A DNA stretch of 64,000 bases, from positions 5,627,501 through 5,691,500 of the forward strand of contig NZ_JALJWP010000001.1 in assembly GCF_024169245.1 (NCBI RefSeq). The letters are read 5' to 3'. Under the pieces are notes generated by a model. That model did no database searches and was not told the DNA's origin. It saw nothing but the letters and a program-made list of their open reading frames with translations. Shown here piece by piece: positions 40,838 through 50,431 of this stretch (the first letter of the stretch is position 1; the number at the start of each line of letters is the position of its first letter). The translations under genes and the position numbers were made by a program. The DNA is from Pseudomonas koreensis (GTDB lineage Bacteria; Pseudomonadota; Gammaproteobacteria; Pseudomonadales; Pseudomonadaceae).

Positions 40838-43732
40838 ATGCAAACCGACACAACTCGCGAGAACCCGCAGGGCACCTTGCCGCAGGCCGCCGATTCGACT
40901 TCGGATCTGGCAGCCACCGCGCCTGGCCAGCTGCGCGTGATCAAGCGTAATGGCACTGTCGTTCCTTACACCGATGACAAGATCACCGTCGCTATCACCA
41001 AAGCGTTTCTCGCAGTTGAGGGCGGCACCGCTGCCGCTTCGTCGCGAATCCATGACACTGTTGCGCGCCTGACCGAACAGGTCACCGCGACCTTCAAGCG
41101 CCGCATGCCATCGGGCGGCACCATCCACATCGAAGAAATCCAGGACCAGGTCGAACTGGCCCTGATGCGTGCCGGTGAGCAGAAAGTCGCTCGCGACTAC
41201 GTGATCTACCGCGACGGCCGTTCGAAAGAACGCGCTGCCCACGCCCCCGCCGAAGCCGCCGTTAACGCGCACCCGTCGATCCGCATCACCCGCGCCGACG
41301 GCAGCCTCGCGCCGCTGGACATGGGCCGCCTGAACACCATCGTCACCGAGGCCTGCGAAGGTCTGGAAGAAGTCGACGGCGACCTGATCCAGCGCGAAAC
41401 CCTGAAGAACCTGTACGACGGCGTGGCCCTGACCGACGTCAACACTGCACTGGTAATGACCGCCCGTACCCTGGTCGAGCGCGAGCCGAACTACTCGTTC
41501 GTCACCGCCCGCCTGCTGATGGACACCCTGCGTGCCGAAGGCCTGAACTTCCTCGAAGTCGCCGAAAGCGCCACCCATCACGAAATGGCCGACCTGTACG
41601 CCAAGGCACTGCCGGCCTACATCGCCAAAGGTATCGAGTTCGAACTGCTGAACCCTGTGCTGGCCACCTTCGACCTGGAAAAACTGGGCAAGGCGATCAA
41701 CCACGAGCGCGATCAGCAATTCACCTACCTCGGCCTGCAGACCCTGTACGACCGCTACTTCATCCACAAGGATGGCGTGCGTTTCGAACTGCCGCAGATC
41801 TTCTTCATGCGCGTGGCCATGGGCCTGGCAATCGAAGAGAAGCAGAAAGAAGACCGTGCGATCGAGTTCTACAACCTGCTGTCCTCGTTCGACTACATGG
41901 CTTCGACCCCGACCCTGTTCAACGCCGGCACCCTGCGTCCACAGCTGTCGAGCTGCTACCTGACTACCGTGCCGGATGACCTGTCGGGCATCTATCATGC
42001 GATCCACGACAACGCCATGCTGTCGAAATTTGCCGGCGGCCTGGGCAACGACTGGACGCCTGTTCGTGCGCTGGGTTCGTACATCAAGGGCACCAACGGC
42101 AAGTCGCAAGGCGTGGTGCCGTTCCTCAAAGTGGTGAACGACACCGCTGTGGCCGTGAACCAGGGTGGCAAGCGCAAAGGCGCAGTGTGTGCCTACCTGG
42201 AAACCTGGCACATGGACATCGAAGAGTTCATCGAGCTGCGCAAGAACACCGGTGACGATCGTCGTCGTACCCACGACATGAACACCGCCAACTGGATCCC
42301 TGACCTGTTCATGAAGCGCGTCTTCGATGACGGCAAGTGGACCCTGTTCTCGCCATCCGAAGTACCGGACCTGCACGACCTGACCGGTAAAGCCTTCGAA
42401 GAGCGCTACGAGTACTACGAAGCGCTGACCGAGTATCCGGGCAAGGTCAAGCTGTTCAAGACCATCCAGGCCAAAGACCTGTGGCGCAAGATGCTGTCCA
42501 TGCTGTTCGAAACCGGCCACCCATGGCTGACTTTCAAAGACCCGTGCAACCTGCGCAGCCCGCAGCAGCACGTCGGCGTGGTCCACAGCTCGAACCTGTG
42601 CACCGAGATCACCTTGAACACCAACAAGGACGAGATCGCCGTTTGCAACCTGGGCTCGATCAACCTGCCGAACCACATCGTCGACGGCAAGCTCGATACC
42701 GCCAAGCTGCAACGCACCGTGAACACCGCTGTGCGCATGCTCGATAACGTGATCGACATCAACTACTACTCGGTGCCGCAAGCGAAGAACTCCAACTTCC
42801 GCCACCGTCCGGTCGGTCTGGGCATCATGGGCTTCCAGGACGCTCTGTACCTGCAGCACATCGCCTACGGCTCCGACGCTGCCGTCGAGTTCGCCGACAA
42901 GTCGATGGAAGCGGTCAGCTACTACGCGATCCAGGCTTCCTGCGACCTGGCCGACGAGCGCGGCGCCTACGAGACGTTCAATGGTTCGCTGTGGTCCAAG
43001 GGCATCCTGCCGCTGGATTCGCAACAAATCCTGATCGAACAGCGCGGCGAGAAGTACATCGATGTCGACCTGAAGGAAACCCTCGACTGGGCACCGGTTC
43101 GCGCCCGTGTTCAGAAAGGCATCCGTAACTCGAACATCATGGCCATCGCCCCGACTGCGACCATCGCCAACATCACTGGCGTTTCGCAGTCGATCGAACC
43201 GACCTATCAGAACCTGTATGTGAAATCGAACCTGTCGGGCGAATTCACCGTGATCAACCCGTACCTGGTTCGCGACCTGAAAGCTCGCGGTCTGTGGGAC
43301 TCGGTCATGATCAACGACCTGAAGTACTACGACGGTTCGGTGCAGCAGATCGAGCGCATCCCGCAAGAACTCAAAGAGCTCTACGCGACCGCGTTCGAAG
43401 TGGACACCAAGTGGATCGTTGACGCCGCCAGCCGTCGTCAGAAGTGGATCGACCAGGCCCAGTCGCTGAACCTGTACATCGCTGGCGCATCGGGCAAGAA
43501 GCTTGACGTGACTTACCGCATGGCCTGGTACCGTGGTCTGAAAACCACTTACTACCTCCGTGCCCTGGCCGCGACCAGCACCGAGAAGTCGACCATCAAC
43601 ACCGGCAAGCTGAACGCTGTTTCCAGCGGCGGCAACCACGGCGACGATTCGGTTCTGGCAGCTCCAGCCGGTCCGGCACCCGTGCCGAAGGCTTGCGCGA
43701 TTGACGAGCCGGATTGCGAAGCTTGCCAATAA
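40838..43732 (+). CDS. nrdA: Class Ia ribonucleotide reductase, alpha subunit
   Basis: Reduces ribonucleoside diphosphates to deoxyribonucleotides with the radical partner NrdB. The protein has 964 residues, longer than the E. coli subunit because the N-terminus carries two ATP-cone domains (about residues 30-120 and 145-235), as in P. aeruginosa. Active-site parts are LSSCYLTTVPDD, HSSNLCTEITLN and AVCNLGSINLP. The C-terminal shuttle cysteines are in CAIDEPDCEACQ. ATG at 40838 follows GGAGA. NrdR and DnaA sites lie upstream. nrdB is not downstream; the RTX gene is. Confidence 0.97.
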   Translation: MQTDTTRENPQGTLPQAADSTSDLAATAPGQLRVIKRNGTVVPYTDDKITVAITKAFLAVEGGTAAASSRIHDTVARLTEQVTATFKRRMPSGGTIHIEEIQDQVELALMRAGEQKVARDYVIYRDGRSKERAAHAPAEAAVNAHPSIRITRADGSLAPLDMGRLNTIVTEACEGLEEVDGDLIQRETLKNLYDGVALTDVNTALVMTARTLVEREPNYSFVTARLLMDTLRAEGLNFLEVAESATHHEMADLYAKALPAYIAKGIEFELLNPVLATFDLEKLGKAINHERDQQFTYLGLQTLYDRYFIHKDGVRFELPQIFFMRVAMGLAIEEKQKEDRAIEFYNLLSSFDYMASTPTLFNAGTLRPQLSSCYLTTVPDDLSGIYHAIHDNAMLSKFAGGLGNDWTPVRALGSYIKGTNGKSQGVVPFLKVVNDTAVAVNQGGKRKGAVCAYLETWHMDIEEFIELRKNTGDDRRRTHDMNTANWIPDLFMKRVFDDGKWTLFSPSEVPDLHDLTGKAFEERYEYYEALTEYPGKVKLFKTIQAKDLWRKMLSMLFETGHPWLTFKDPCNLRSPQQHVGVVHSSNLCTEITLNTNKDEIAVCNLGSINLPNHIVDGKLDTAKLQRTVNTAVRMLDNVIDINYYSVPQAKNSNFRHRPVGLGIMGFQDALYLQHIAYGSDAAVEFADKSMEAVSYYAIQASCDLADERGAYETFNGSLWSKGILPLDSQQILIEQRGEKYIDVDLKETLDWAPVRARVQKGIRNSNIMAIAPTATIANITGVSQSIEPTYQNLYVKSNLSGEFTVINPYLVRDLKARGLWDSVMINDLKYYDGSVQQIERIPQELKELYATAFEVDTKWIVDAASRRQKWIDQAQSLNLYIAGASGKKLDVTYRMAWYRGLKTTYYLRALAATSTEKSTINTGKLNAVSSGGNHGDDSVLAAPAGPAPVPKACAIDEPDCEACQ

Positions 43733-43776
43733 GCTGAGCTGATCTCAGGCGTTGCGAGACGCCTGGGATCTTCAGG

Positions 43777-43824
43777 CAAAAGAAACCCCCGACAGACTTC
43801 TGGTTTGTCGGGGGTTTCTTTTGC
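43777..43824 (+). terminator. Terminator of nrdA
   Basis: Perfect arms AAAGAAACCCCCGACA and its complement (TGTCGGGGGTTTCTTT) make a long hairpin with T-rich 3' side. A second hairpin (AGGCG/CGCCT) precedes it at about 43741-43770. Confidence 0.9.
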
Positions 43825-43843
43825 ATGGAAAAAACCACAGGCA

Positions 43844-43880
43844 TAAAAAACGGCGAGGCCCTATTACGGGACTCGCCGTT
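43844..43880 (-). terminator. Terminator of the RTX gene
   Basis: AACGGCGAG/CTCGCCGTT arms with a T run on the minus strand, 18 bases after the RTX stop. Confidence 0.85.
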
Positions 43881-43897
43881 CAACATTGCAACCTTCG

Positions 43898-46800
43898 TCA
43901 GCCCATCACGGACTCGGTCATTGCCTGCCCCACTACCGGAATAGTGAAGGAATCGCCGTTGTTGGTGTAGAAGGTTTCAATGGTGTTGGCTCCCTTGTAC
44001 CAGTCTTTCAGGAACACGCCAGAGTCCAGATTGCCGCTTTGCAGGTCGGCGGCGTTGAAGATGTAGGCGCCCTGATCGTTTTGCATGATCCGGACATCGC
44101 TGACACTCTGGATGTTTCTGAGAGTGACCAGATCGATCCCTGTGGTGCCGTCATCGAAAATCGCGACCATGGTTTTGGAAGATACAAAATACGCATCGCT
44201 GCCCTCTCCACCATAACCGTCACCGGAAGCGCTCAGATACAGCTTGTCGGCACCGGCACCACCGCGCAGCTCATAGCCATGACCCAAGCCCATTAACGTG
44301 TCATTGCCATCGCCCCCGTCGGCGATACCCGAAATGACCGTAATGTTGTCATTGCCGGCTTCGCCATAGAAAACTGAACCGACATCACGCACATACCCAA
44401 TGATGTAATCATCGCCGTTACCACCATAGATGGTATCAGCCTGATTATCCGTCGAGAAAGGTACAGTCAGGGCGCCAGTATCCGTGAAGCTATGACCATA
44501 GAGAGTGTCATTGCCATCACCGCCATACAGGACGTCGTTACCGTCACCGCCCTCTAACATGTTGGCGTAGGCATTACCGGTCAAGGTGTCACTGAAGGCT
44601 GAGCCCACAAGGTTATCGATATTTATGAGTGCGTCCCCTTGGGCATCACCGCCAGTGCCAAAACCTGTCAGCAGATTGACCTGTACCGCATCGGAGCTAT
44701 TGACGTACCAGGCAGAGTCTCCACGCCCAACACCAATCAAACTATCCGCACCAGCGCCGCCAATAAAGGTCTCTCTCACGGCGGCGGAGCCAGTGAAGGT
44801 ATCGGCATAGGCGGAACCTTGGAATGCCTCGATCGACGCATAGATATCCCCCGCCGCAATACCGGTAAGCACCGCAGCACTCAGATCCAGCGTAACGCCC
44901 GAATCCTCACCCGCAAAGCTGAGAATGTCGTTGCCATTGCCACCATCAAAACGATCCACGCCGGCACTACCGACAAAGATATCGCCGTAATTGGAGCCCC
45001 GGATCTGTTCAATACTGTTGTAGGAATCGCCGGCAGCGATACCCGTGCTGACTCCGGTTTTGGAGTTGATTGTCACGCCCGTGAGGCTGTCAACGTAGCT
45101 GACCGTGTCAAAACCATCGCCACCGAAGAATTGGTCAGCACCTGCTCCGCCCGACAGCGTATCGGCACCGGCCCCGCCCGTGATGATGTTGTCTGAGGCA
45201 TTGCCGTAACCGACGAAGTTACCGGTGCCGACGTAAGTAAGACGTTCAACGTTGGCTGCCAAGGTGTGACTCAGCAAAACAGTACGCACTTCATCATCAC
45301 CGCCGCCGACCGCTTCAACCACGTTCACCGAAGTGCCGTTGACGTAGTAGATGTCATCGCCAGCGCCGCCGTTCAGGACGTTGCCCGTGGTTTGCCCGGT
45401 CAGGACGTCATTGAAAGACGAGCCGATGACGGTTTCGAAGTTCCACAGCTTGTCACCCTGGGCATCGCCACCCACGCCTGCAACACCGCCGACCAGACTT
45501 ACTGTCACACCGCTGGAAGACCCAGAATAGTCAATGGTGTCAGTACCGCCCGAACCATCAAACTGATCGGCAGTTGCACCACTGATAAAGGTGTCGTTGC
45601 TGCCGGAGCCCGCCAGCATCTCGATGCCGACGTAGGTATCACCGGCAGCAATCCCGGAGTTCACTCCGGTTTTGGTGTTGATCGTTACACCCGCAGGGCT
45701 GTCGGTATAACTCACGGTATCAGTGCCTGCACCGCCGATGAACTGGTCAGCACCTGCGCCGCCCATCAGAATGTCGTTACCGATCCCGCCGGTAATGACG
45801 TTGTCCGACGCGTTGCCGTAACCGACAAAGTTGCCGGTACCGACGTAGGTCAGGCGTTCGACGTTGGTTGCCAGGGTGTGATTGAGCAGGATAGTCCGTA
45901 CTTCGTCATCACCGCCGCCCACCGCTTCAACGACGTTTACCGAAGTGCCGTTGACGTAGTAGATGTCATCGCCGGCGCCGCCGTTCAGGACATTGCCCGT
46001 GGTTTGCCCGGTCAGGACGTCATTGAAAGACGAGCCGATGACGGTTTCGAAGTTCCACAGCTTGTCACCCTGGGCATCGCCACCCACGCCTGCAACACCG
46101 CCGACCAGACTTACTGTCACACCGCTGGAAGACCCAGAATAGTCAATGGTGTCAGTACCGCCCGAACCATCAAACTGATCGGCAGTTGCACCACTGATAA
46201 AGGTGTCGTTGCTGCCGGAGCCCGCCAGCATCTCGATGCCGACGTAGGTATCACCGGCAGCAATCCCGGAGTTCACTCCGGTTTTGGTGTTGATCGTTAC
46301 ACCCGCAGGGCTGTCGGTATAACTCACGGTATCAGTGCCTGCACCGCCGATGAACTGGTCAGCACCTGCGCCGCCCATCAGAATGTCGTTACCGATCCCG
46401 CCGGTAATGACGTTGTCCGACGCGTTGCCGTAACCGACAAAGTTGCCGGTACCGACGTAGGTCAGGCGTTCGACGTTGGTTGCCAGGGTGTGATTGAGCA
46501 GGATAGTCCGTACTTCGTCATCACCGCCGCCCACCGCTTCAACGACGTTTACCGAAGTGCCGTTGACGTAGTAGATGTCATCGCCGGCGCCGCCGTTCAG
46601 GACGTTGCCCGTGGTTTGCCCGGTCAACACGTCATTGAAAGACGAGCCGATGACGGTTTCGAAGTTCCACAGCTTGTCACCCTGGGCATCACCACCGACA
46701 CCCAGAACACCTCCGACCAGACTTACTGTCACACCGCTGGAAGACCCAGAATAGTCAATGGTGTCAGTACCGCCCGAACCATCAAACTGATCGGCAGTTG

Positions 46801-48763
46801 CACCACTGATAAAGGTGTCGTTGCTGCCGGAGCCCGCCAGCATCTCGATGCCGACGTAGGTATCACCGGCAGCAATCCCGGAGTTCACTCCGGTTTTGGT
46901 GTTGATCGTTACACCCGCAGGGCTGTCGGTATAACTCACGGTATCAGTGCCTGCACCGCCGATGAACTGGTCAGCACCTGCGCCGCCCATCAGAATGTCG
47001 TTACCGATCCCGCCGGTAATGACGTTGTCCGACGCGTTGCCGTAACCGACAAAGTTGCCGGTACCGACGTAGGTCAGGCGTTCGACGTTGGTTGCCAGGG
47101 TGTGATTGAGCAGGATAGTCCGTACTTCGTCATCACCGCCGCCCACCGCTTCAACGACGTTTACCGAAGTGCCGTTGACGTAGTAGATGTCATCGCCGGC
47201 GCCGCCGTTCAGGACATTGCCCGTGGTTTGCCCGGTCAGGACGTCATTGAAAGACGAGCCGATGACGGTTTCGAAGTTCCACAGCTTGTCACCCTGGGCA
47301 TCGCCACCCACGCCTGCAACACCGCCGACCAGACTTACTGTCACACCGCTGGAAGACCCAGAATAGTCAATGGTGTCAGTACCGCCCGAACCATCAAACT
47401 GATCGGCAGTTGCACCACTGATAAAGGTGTCGTTGCTGCCGGAGCCCGCCAGCATCTCGATGCCGACGTAGGTATCACCGGCAGCAATCCCGGAGTTCAC
47501 TCCGGTTTTGGTGTTGATCGTTACACCCGCAGGGCTGTCGGTATAACTCACGGTATCAGTGCCTGCACCGCCGATGAACTGGTCAGCACCTGCGCCGCCC
47601 ATCAGAATGTCGTTACCGATCCCGCCGGTAATGACGTTGTCCGACGCGTTGCCGTAACCGACAAAGTTGCCGGTACCGACGTAGGTCAGGCGTTCGACGT
47701 TGGTTGCCAGGGTGTGATTGAGCAGGATAGTCCGTACTTCGTCATCACCGCCGCCCACCGCTTCAACGACGTTTACCGAAGTGCCGTTGACGTAGTAGAT
47801 GTCATCGCCGGCGCCGCCGTTCAGGACGTTGCCCGTGGTTTGCCCGGTCAACACGTCATTGAAAGACGAGCCGATGACGGTTTCGAAGTTCCACAGCTTG
47901 TCACCCTGGGCATCACCACCGACACCCAGAACACCTCCGACCAGACTTACTGTCACACCGCTGGAAGACCCAGAATAGTCAATGGTGTCAGTACCGCCCG
48001 AACCATCAAACTGATCGGCAGTTGCACCACTGATAAAGGTGTCGTTGCTGCCGGAGCCCGCCAGCATCTCGATGCCGACGTAGGTATCACCGGCAGCAAT
48101 CCCGGAGTTCACTCCGGTTTTGGTGTTGATCGTTACACCCGCAGGGCTGTCGGTATAACTCACGGTATCAGTGCCTGCACCGCCGATGAACTGGTCAGCA
48201 CCTGCGCCGCCCATCAGAATGTCGTTACCGATCCCGCCGGTAATGACGTTGTCCGACGCGTTGCCGTAACCGACAAAGTTGCCGGTACCGACGTAGGTCA
48301 GGCGTTCGACGTTGGTTGCCAGGGTGTGATTGAGCAGGATAGTCCGTACTTCGTCATCACCGCCGCCCACCGCTTCAACGACGTTTACCGAAGTGCCGTT
48401 GACGTAGTAGATGTCGTTACCAGCGCCACCGCTTAAAGTGTTGCCGGATGCTTGGGCGGTGAGAATGTCATTAAATGCAGAACCAATCACGGCTTCTATA
48501 GACGTCAAGGTATCGCCCTGAGCATCTCCGCCAACACCTGTTCCAGCGGTCAGATTGACGGTTACTCCTGCCGTCGAGCTGGCATAAGACGCGGTATCGA
48601 TACCGTTCCCGCCATTCAAGACATCAGCACCTGCTCCGCCATCCAGCAAGTCATTCCCATCGCCGCCACTCAGCGAGTCATTTCCTGCAACCCCATACAA
48701 CTCATCCGCACTTGACGTGCCTACCAGTGTGTCCGTACCCGACGTTCCGTTTATAACTGCCAT
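43898..48763 (-). CDS. Large RTX calcium-binding repeat protein
   Basis: A 1621-residue acidic, Gly/Asp/Asn-rich protein made almost wholly of hemolysin-type nonapeptide repeats (such as GGAGADQFIGG, GGDGNDLLDGG, GGNGNDILSF), which bind Ca2+ as beta-rolls. There is no signal peptide, consistent with type I secretion, and no recognisable enzymatic domain. Residues about 115-1160 contain five near-identical 204-residue repeats. The C-terminus has a non-repetitive part (VFLKDWYKGANTIETFYTNNGDSFTIP) that may carry the secretion signal. ATG at 48763 has AAGGAAG upstream. No type I secretion genes lie nearby. It sits between flgE and nrdA, each separated by terminators. Function unknown; adhesion or matrix binding are possibilities. 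Confidence 0.88.
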   Translation of the reverse strand: MAVINGTSGTDTLVGTSSADELYGVAGNDSLSGGDGNDLLDGGAGADVLNGGNGIDTASYASSTAGVTVNLTAGTGVGGDAQGDTLTSIEAVIGSAFNDILTAQASGNTLSGGAGNDIYYVNGTSVNVVEAVGGGDDEVRTILLNHTLATNVERLTYVGTGNFVGYGNASDNVITGGIGNDILMGGAGADQFIGGAGTDTVSYTDSPAGVTINTKTGVNSGIAAGDTYVGIEMLAGSGSNDTFISGATADQFDGSGGTDTIDYSGSSSGVTVSLVGGVLGVGGDAQGDKLWNFETVIGSSFNDVLTGQTTGNVLNGGAGDDIYYVNGTSVNVVEAVGGGDDEVRTILLNHTLATNVERLTYVGTGNFVGYGNASDNVITGGIGNDILMGGAGADQFIGGAGTDTVSYTDSPAGVTINTKTGVNSGIAAGDTYVGIEMLAGSGSNDTFISGATADQFDGSGGTDTIDYSGSSSGVTVSLVGGVAGVGGDAQGDKLWNFETVIGSSFNDVLTGQTTGNVLNGGAGDDIYYVNGTSVNVVEAVGGGDDEVRTILLNHTLATNVERLTYVGTGNFVGYGNASDNVITGGIGNDILMGGAGADQFIGGAGTDTVSYTDSPAGVTINTKTGVNSGIAAGDTYVGIEMLAGSGSNDTFISGATADQFDGSGGTDTIDYSGSSSGVTVSLVGGVLGVGGDAQGDKLWNFETVIGSSFNDVLTGQTTGNVLNGGAGDDIYYVNGTSVNVVEAVGGGDDEVRTILLNHTLATNVERLTYVGTGNFVGYGNASDNVITGGIGNDILMGGAGADQFIGGAGTDTVSYTDSPAGVTINTKTGVNSGIAAGDTYVGIEMLAGSGSNDTFISGATADQFDGSGGTDTIDYSGSSSGVTVSLVGGVAGVGGDAQGDKLWNFETVIGSSFNDVLTGQTTGNVLNGGAGDDIYYVNGTSVNVVEAVGGGDDEVRTILLNHTLATNVERLTYVGTGNFVGYGNASDNVITGGIGNDILMGGAGADQFIGGAGTDTVSYTDSPAGVTINTKTGVNSGIAAGDTYVGIEMLAGSGSNDTFISGATADQFDGSGGTDTIDYSGSSSGVTVSLVGGVAGVGGDAQGDKLWNFETVIGSSFNDVLTGQTTGNVLNGGAGDDIYYVNGTSVNVVEAVGGGDDEVRTVLLSHTLAANVERLTYVGTGNFVGYGNASDNIITGGAGADTLSGGAGADQFFGGDGFDTVSYVDSLTGVTINSKTGVSTGIAAGDSYNSIEQIRGSNYGDIFVGSAGVDRFDGGNGNDILSFAGEDSGVTLDLSAAVLTGIAAGDIYASIEAFQGSAYADTFTGSAAVRETFIGGAGADSLIGVGRGDSAWYVNSSDAVQVNLLTGFGTGGDAQGDALINIDNLVGSAFSDTLTGNAYANMLEGGDGNDVLYGGDGNDTLYGHSFTDTGALTVPFSTDNQADTIYGGNGDDYIIGYVRDVGSVFYGEAGNDNITVISGIADGGDGNDTLMGLGHGYELRGGAGADKLYLSASGDGYGGEGSDAYFVSSKTMVAIFDDGTTGIDLVTLRNIQSVSDVRIMQNDQGAYIFNAADLQSGNLDSGVFLKDWYKGANTIETFYTNNGDSFTIPVVGQAMTESVMG
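45293..48414. repeat. Tandem array of five 612-bp repeats inside the RTX gene
   Basis: The marker CAGGCGTTCGACGTTGGTTG recurs at 45851, 46463, 47075, 47687 and 48299, exactly 612 bases apart each time. Units are nearly identical except for linked variants (Leu/Ala in VGGVxGVGG, GACATT/GACGTT). From the N-terminal side the order is L-A-L-A-A, which points to duplication of a two-unit block. Confidence 0.95.
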
Positions 48764-49000
48764 TGTCTCTTCCTTGCCTTTTTGATGAATCGATAGTCAG
48801 CGCAATACTTCAGAATCGCCTCGATAAGGCCGAGTACTTTTGAGCGTGGTCATTGATGAGACGCTTAACCGCCTTGCAACCAGAGGTCTCCATGACCTGC
48901 GAAAGTTTGACGCGCCCCTTCTTCTGCTGGGGGCAACTGCAATTACTGCACCACAGCTGCCGACGAACGGTAGGTATTTGAGAAAAGCCTGACAGCGCGC

Positions 49001-49032
49001 AAAAAAAACCGACGCCCTAGGACGTCGGTTTT
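49001..49032 (-). terminator. Terminator of flgBCDE
   Basis: AAAACCGACG/CGTCGGTTTT arms, with an eight-T run on the minus strand, about 22 bases after the flgE stop. This indicates that the operon ends at flgE. Confidence 0.9.
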
Positions 49033-49053
49033 CAGTGCAGCAATCAGATCACA

Positions 49054-50400
49054 TCAAGTCATCTGAATGATGGTCTGCATGATGGTGCTCTGAGTGGAGA
49101 TGGTCTTGGCGTTCGCCTGATAGTTGCTCTGGCCCTTGATCAGATCAACCAGCTCGTTGGTCAGGTTAACGTTCGACTCTTCCAGCGAGTTGGACACCAC
49201 CTCACCCAACGTACCGGTCTTCGGCGCGTCGTAGCCCGGAATACCCGAAGCGAAAGTCTCTTTCCAGCTAGTACCACCGACAGCCTGCAAGCCCTGCTCG
49301 TTGGTGAAACTGGCCAGTGCAACCTGACCAATCGCCTTGCTCTGGTTGTTGCTGAAGTTGGCGAACAGCGTACCGGTACCGTCGATGGTCAGGTTGGTGA
49401 TCTGTCCAGTGGCGTAGCCATCCTGAGTCGGGATCGTGCGCGAAGTATCAGCGTTGTACTGGGTGGTCTTGGCCATCGAAATGGTCACGCCAGCCGGATT
49501 TGCTGCCGCGCCGTTAGGCGTAAAAACACCGTTGGTCACGGTGCCTGGTTTCCAGTTACTCAACGTCAAGTCGCTGCTGATGAGCGGGTTTGGCGCCGGC
49601 GGCGGCAAAGTACTCGGTGTACTCACCTGAAGCAATTTGCCGGAACTGTCGAACGTCAATGTCGAAGCAACCGGAGGCGTGGCGGCGTTGGTTGGATCGC
49701 TACCGGTGGCATCCGGGTTGCGTCCATCAACCAGGGTGTAAACCTTCCAGGTATTCTCGCCAGTCTTGACCACGTACTGATCCATGACGTGGGAGTTACC
49801 CTGAGTGTCATAGATCGGCGTGCTGAACGACTTGGTGTAAGTCTCAGGCTTCGACGGGTCGAACTTCACGGCAGTAGCGCCGGTATCAACAATCACGGGT
49901 GCCGAAGAGTTCAGGTTGATGCTCGAAGTCACCGCCGAAGTCGACTTCGGCGCCAGGTTCGAAGTATCGATCTTGAGGTCAGTCAACACGCCATTGATGA
50001 TCTTGCCGTTGGCATCCACACCGTAACCCTGCAGACGCGAGGTGTAGTCGGTGTTGGTGATGTAACCGGCGTTATCGACCTTGAACGTACCGGCACGGGT
50101 GTACGAAATCGAACCGTTGTTGCTCATGGTGAAAAAACCGGAACCGTTGATGCCCATGTCCAGCACGTTGCCAGTGTTGTTGATGTCACCCTGGGTGAAC
50201 TGCTGGGAAACGTTGGCCAGGCGCACGCCGTTGCCGATCACTTTGCTGCCGCTGCCCAGACGAGTGGACGAATAGACGTCTTCGAATTCTGCGCGCGAGG
50301 ATTTGAAACCAGCGGTGGCGACGTTGGCGATGTTGTTGCCGGTTACGTCGAGTTGTTTGTTGGCGGCATAGAGACCGCTAAGGCCGATGTTAAAAGACAT
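49054..50400 (-). CDS. flgE: Flagellar hook protein FlgE
   Basis: Polymerises into the flagellar hook. The 448-residue protein begins MSFNIGLSGLYAANKQLDVTGNNIANVATAGFKSSRAEFEDVY, the rod/hook N-terminal motif. It has the central FlgE domain (TKSFSTPIYDTQGNSHVMDQYVVKTG) and ends SNLTNELVDLIKGQSNYQANAKTIST-like heptad helix. ATG at 50400 has GGAG upstream. Last gene of the flgBCDE operon in this genome; flgF does not follow. Confidence 0.96.
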   Translation of the reverse strand: MSFNIGLSGLYAANKQLDVTGNNIANVATAGFKSSRAEFEDVYSSTRLGSGSKVIGNGVRLANVSQQFTQGDINNTGNVLDMGINGSGFFTMSNNGSISYTRAGTFKVDNAGYITNTDYTSRLQGYGVDANGKIINGVLTDLKIDTSNLAPKSTSAVTSSINLNSSAPVIVDTGATAVKFDPSKPETYTKSFSTPIYDTQGNSHVMDQYVVKTGENTWKVYTLVDGRNPDATGSDPTNAATPPVASTLTFDSSGKLLQVSTPSTLPPPAPNPLISSDLTLSNWKPGTVTNGVFTPNGAAANPAGVTISMAKTTQYNADTSRTIPTQDGYATGQITNLTIDGTGTLFANFSNNQSKAIGQVALASFTNEQGLQAVGGTSWKETFASGIPGYDAPKTGTLGEVVSNSLEESNVNLTNELVDLIKGQSNYQANAKTISTQSTIMQTIIQMT

Positions 50401-50431
50401 GTTCCACTCCTTCGTGCCGGGTTAGTCGGCT

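Noticed and set aside
40637..43729. Open frame of about 1030 codons on the minus strand across nrdA
   Set aside because: It is exactly antisense to the well-supported nrdA; long antisense frames are common in GC-rich genes, and its translation matches no protein style.
45293..48414. Regular repeats that could be mistaken for a CRISPR array
   Set aside because: The period is 612 bases with no unique spacers, and it encodes in-frame RTX repeats; there are no cas genes.
45266..48436. Open frame of about 1056 codons on the plus strand across the RTX gene
   Set aside because: Antisense to the RTX repeats. Its apparent repeats come from the 612-bp DNA period, and the Ca-binding nonapeptides support only the minus-strand frame.
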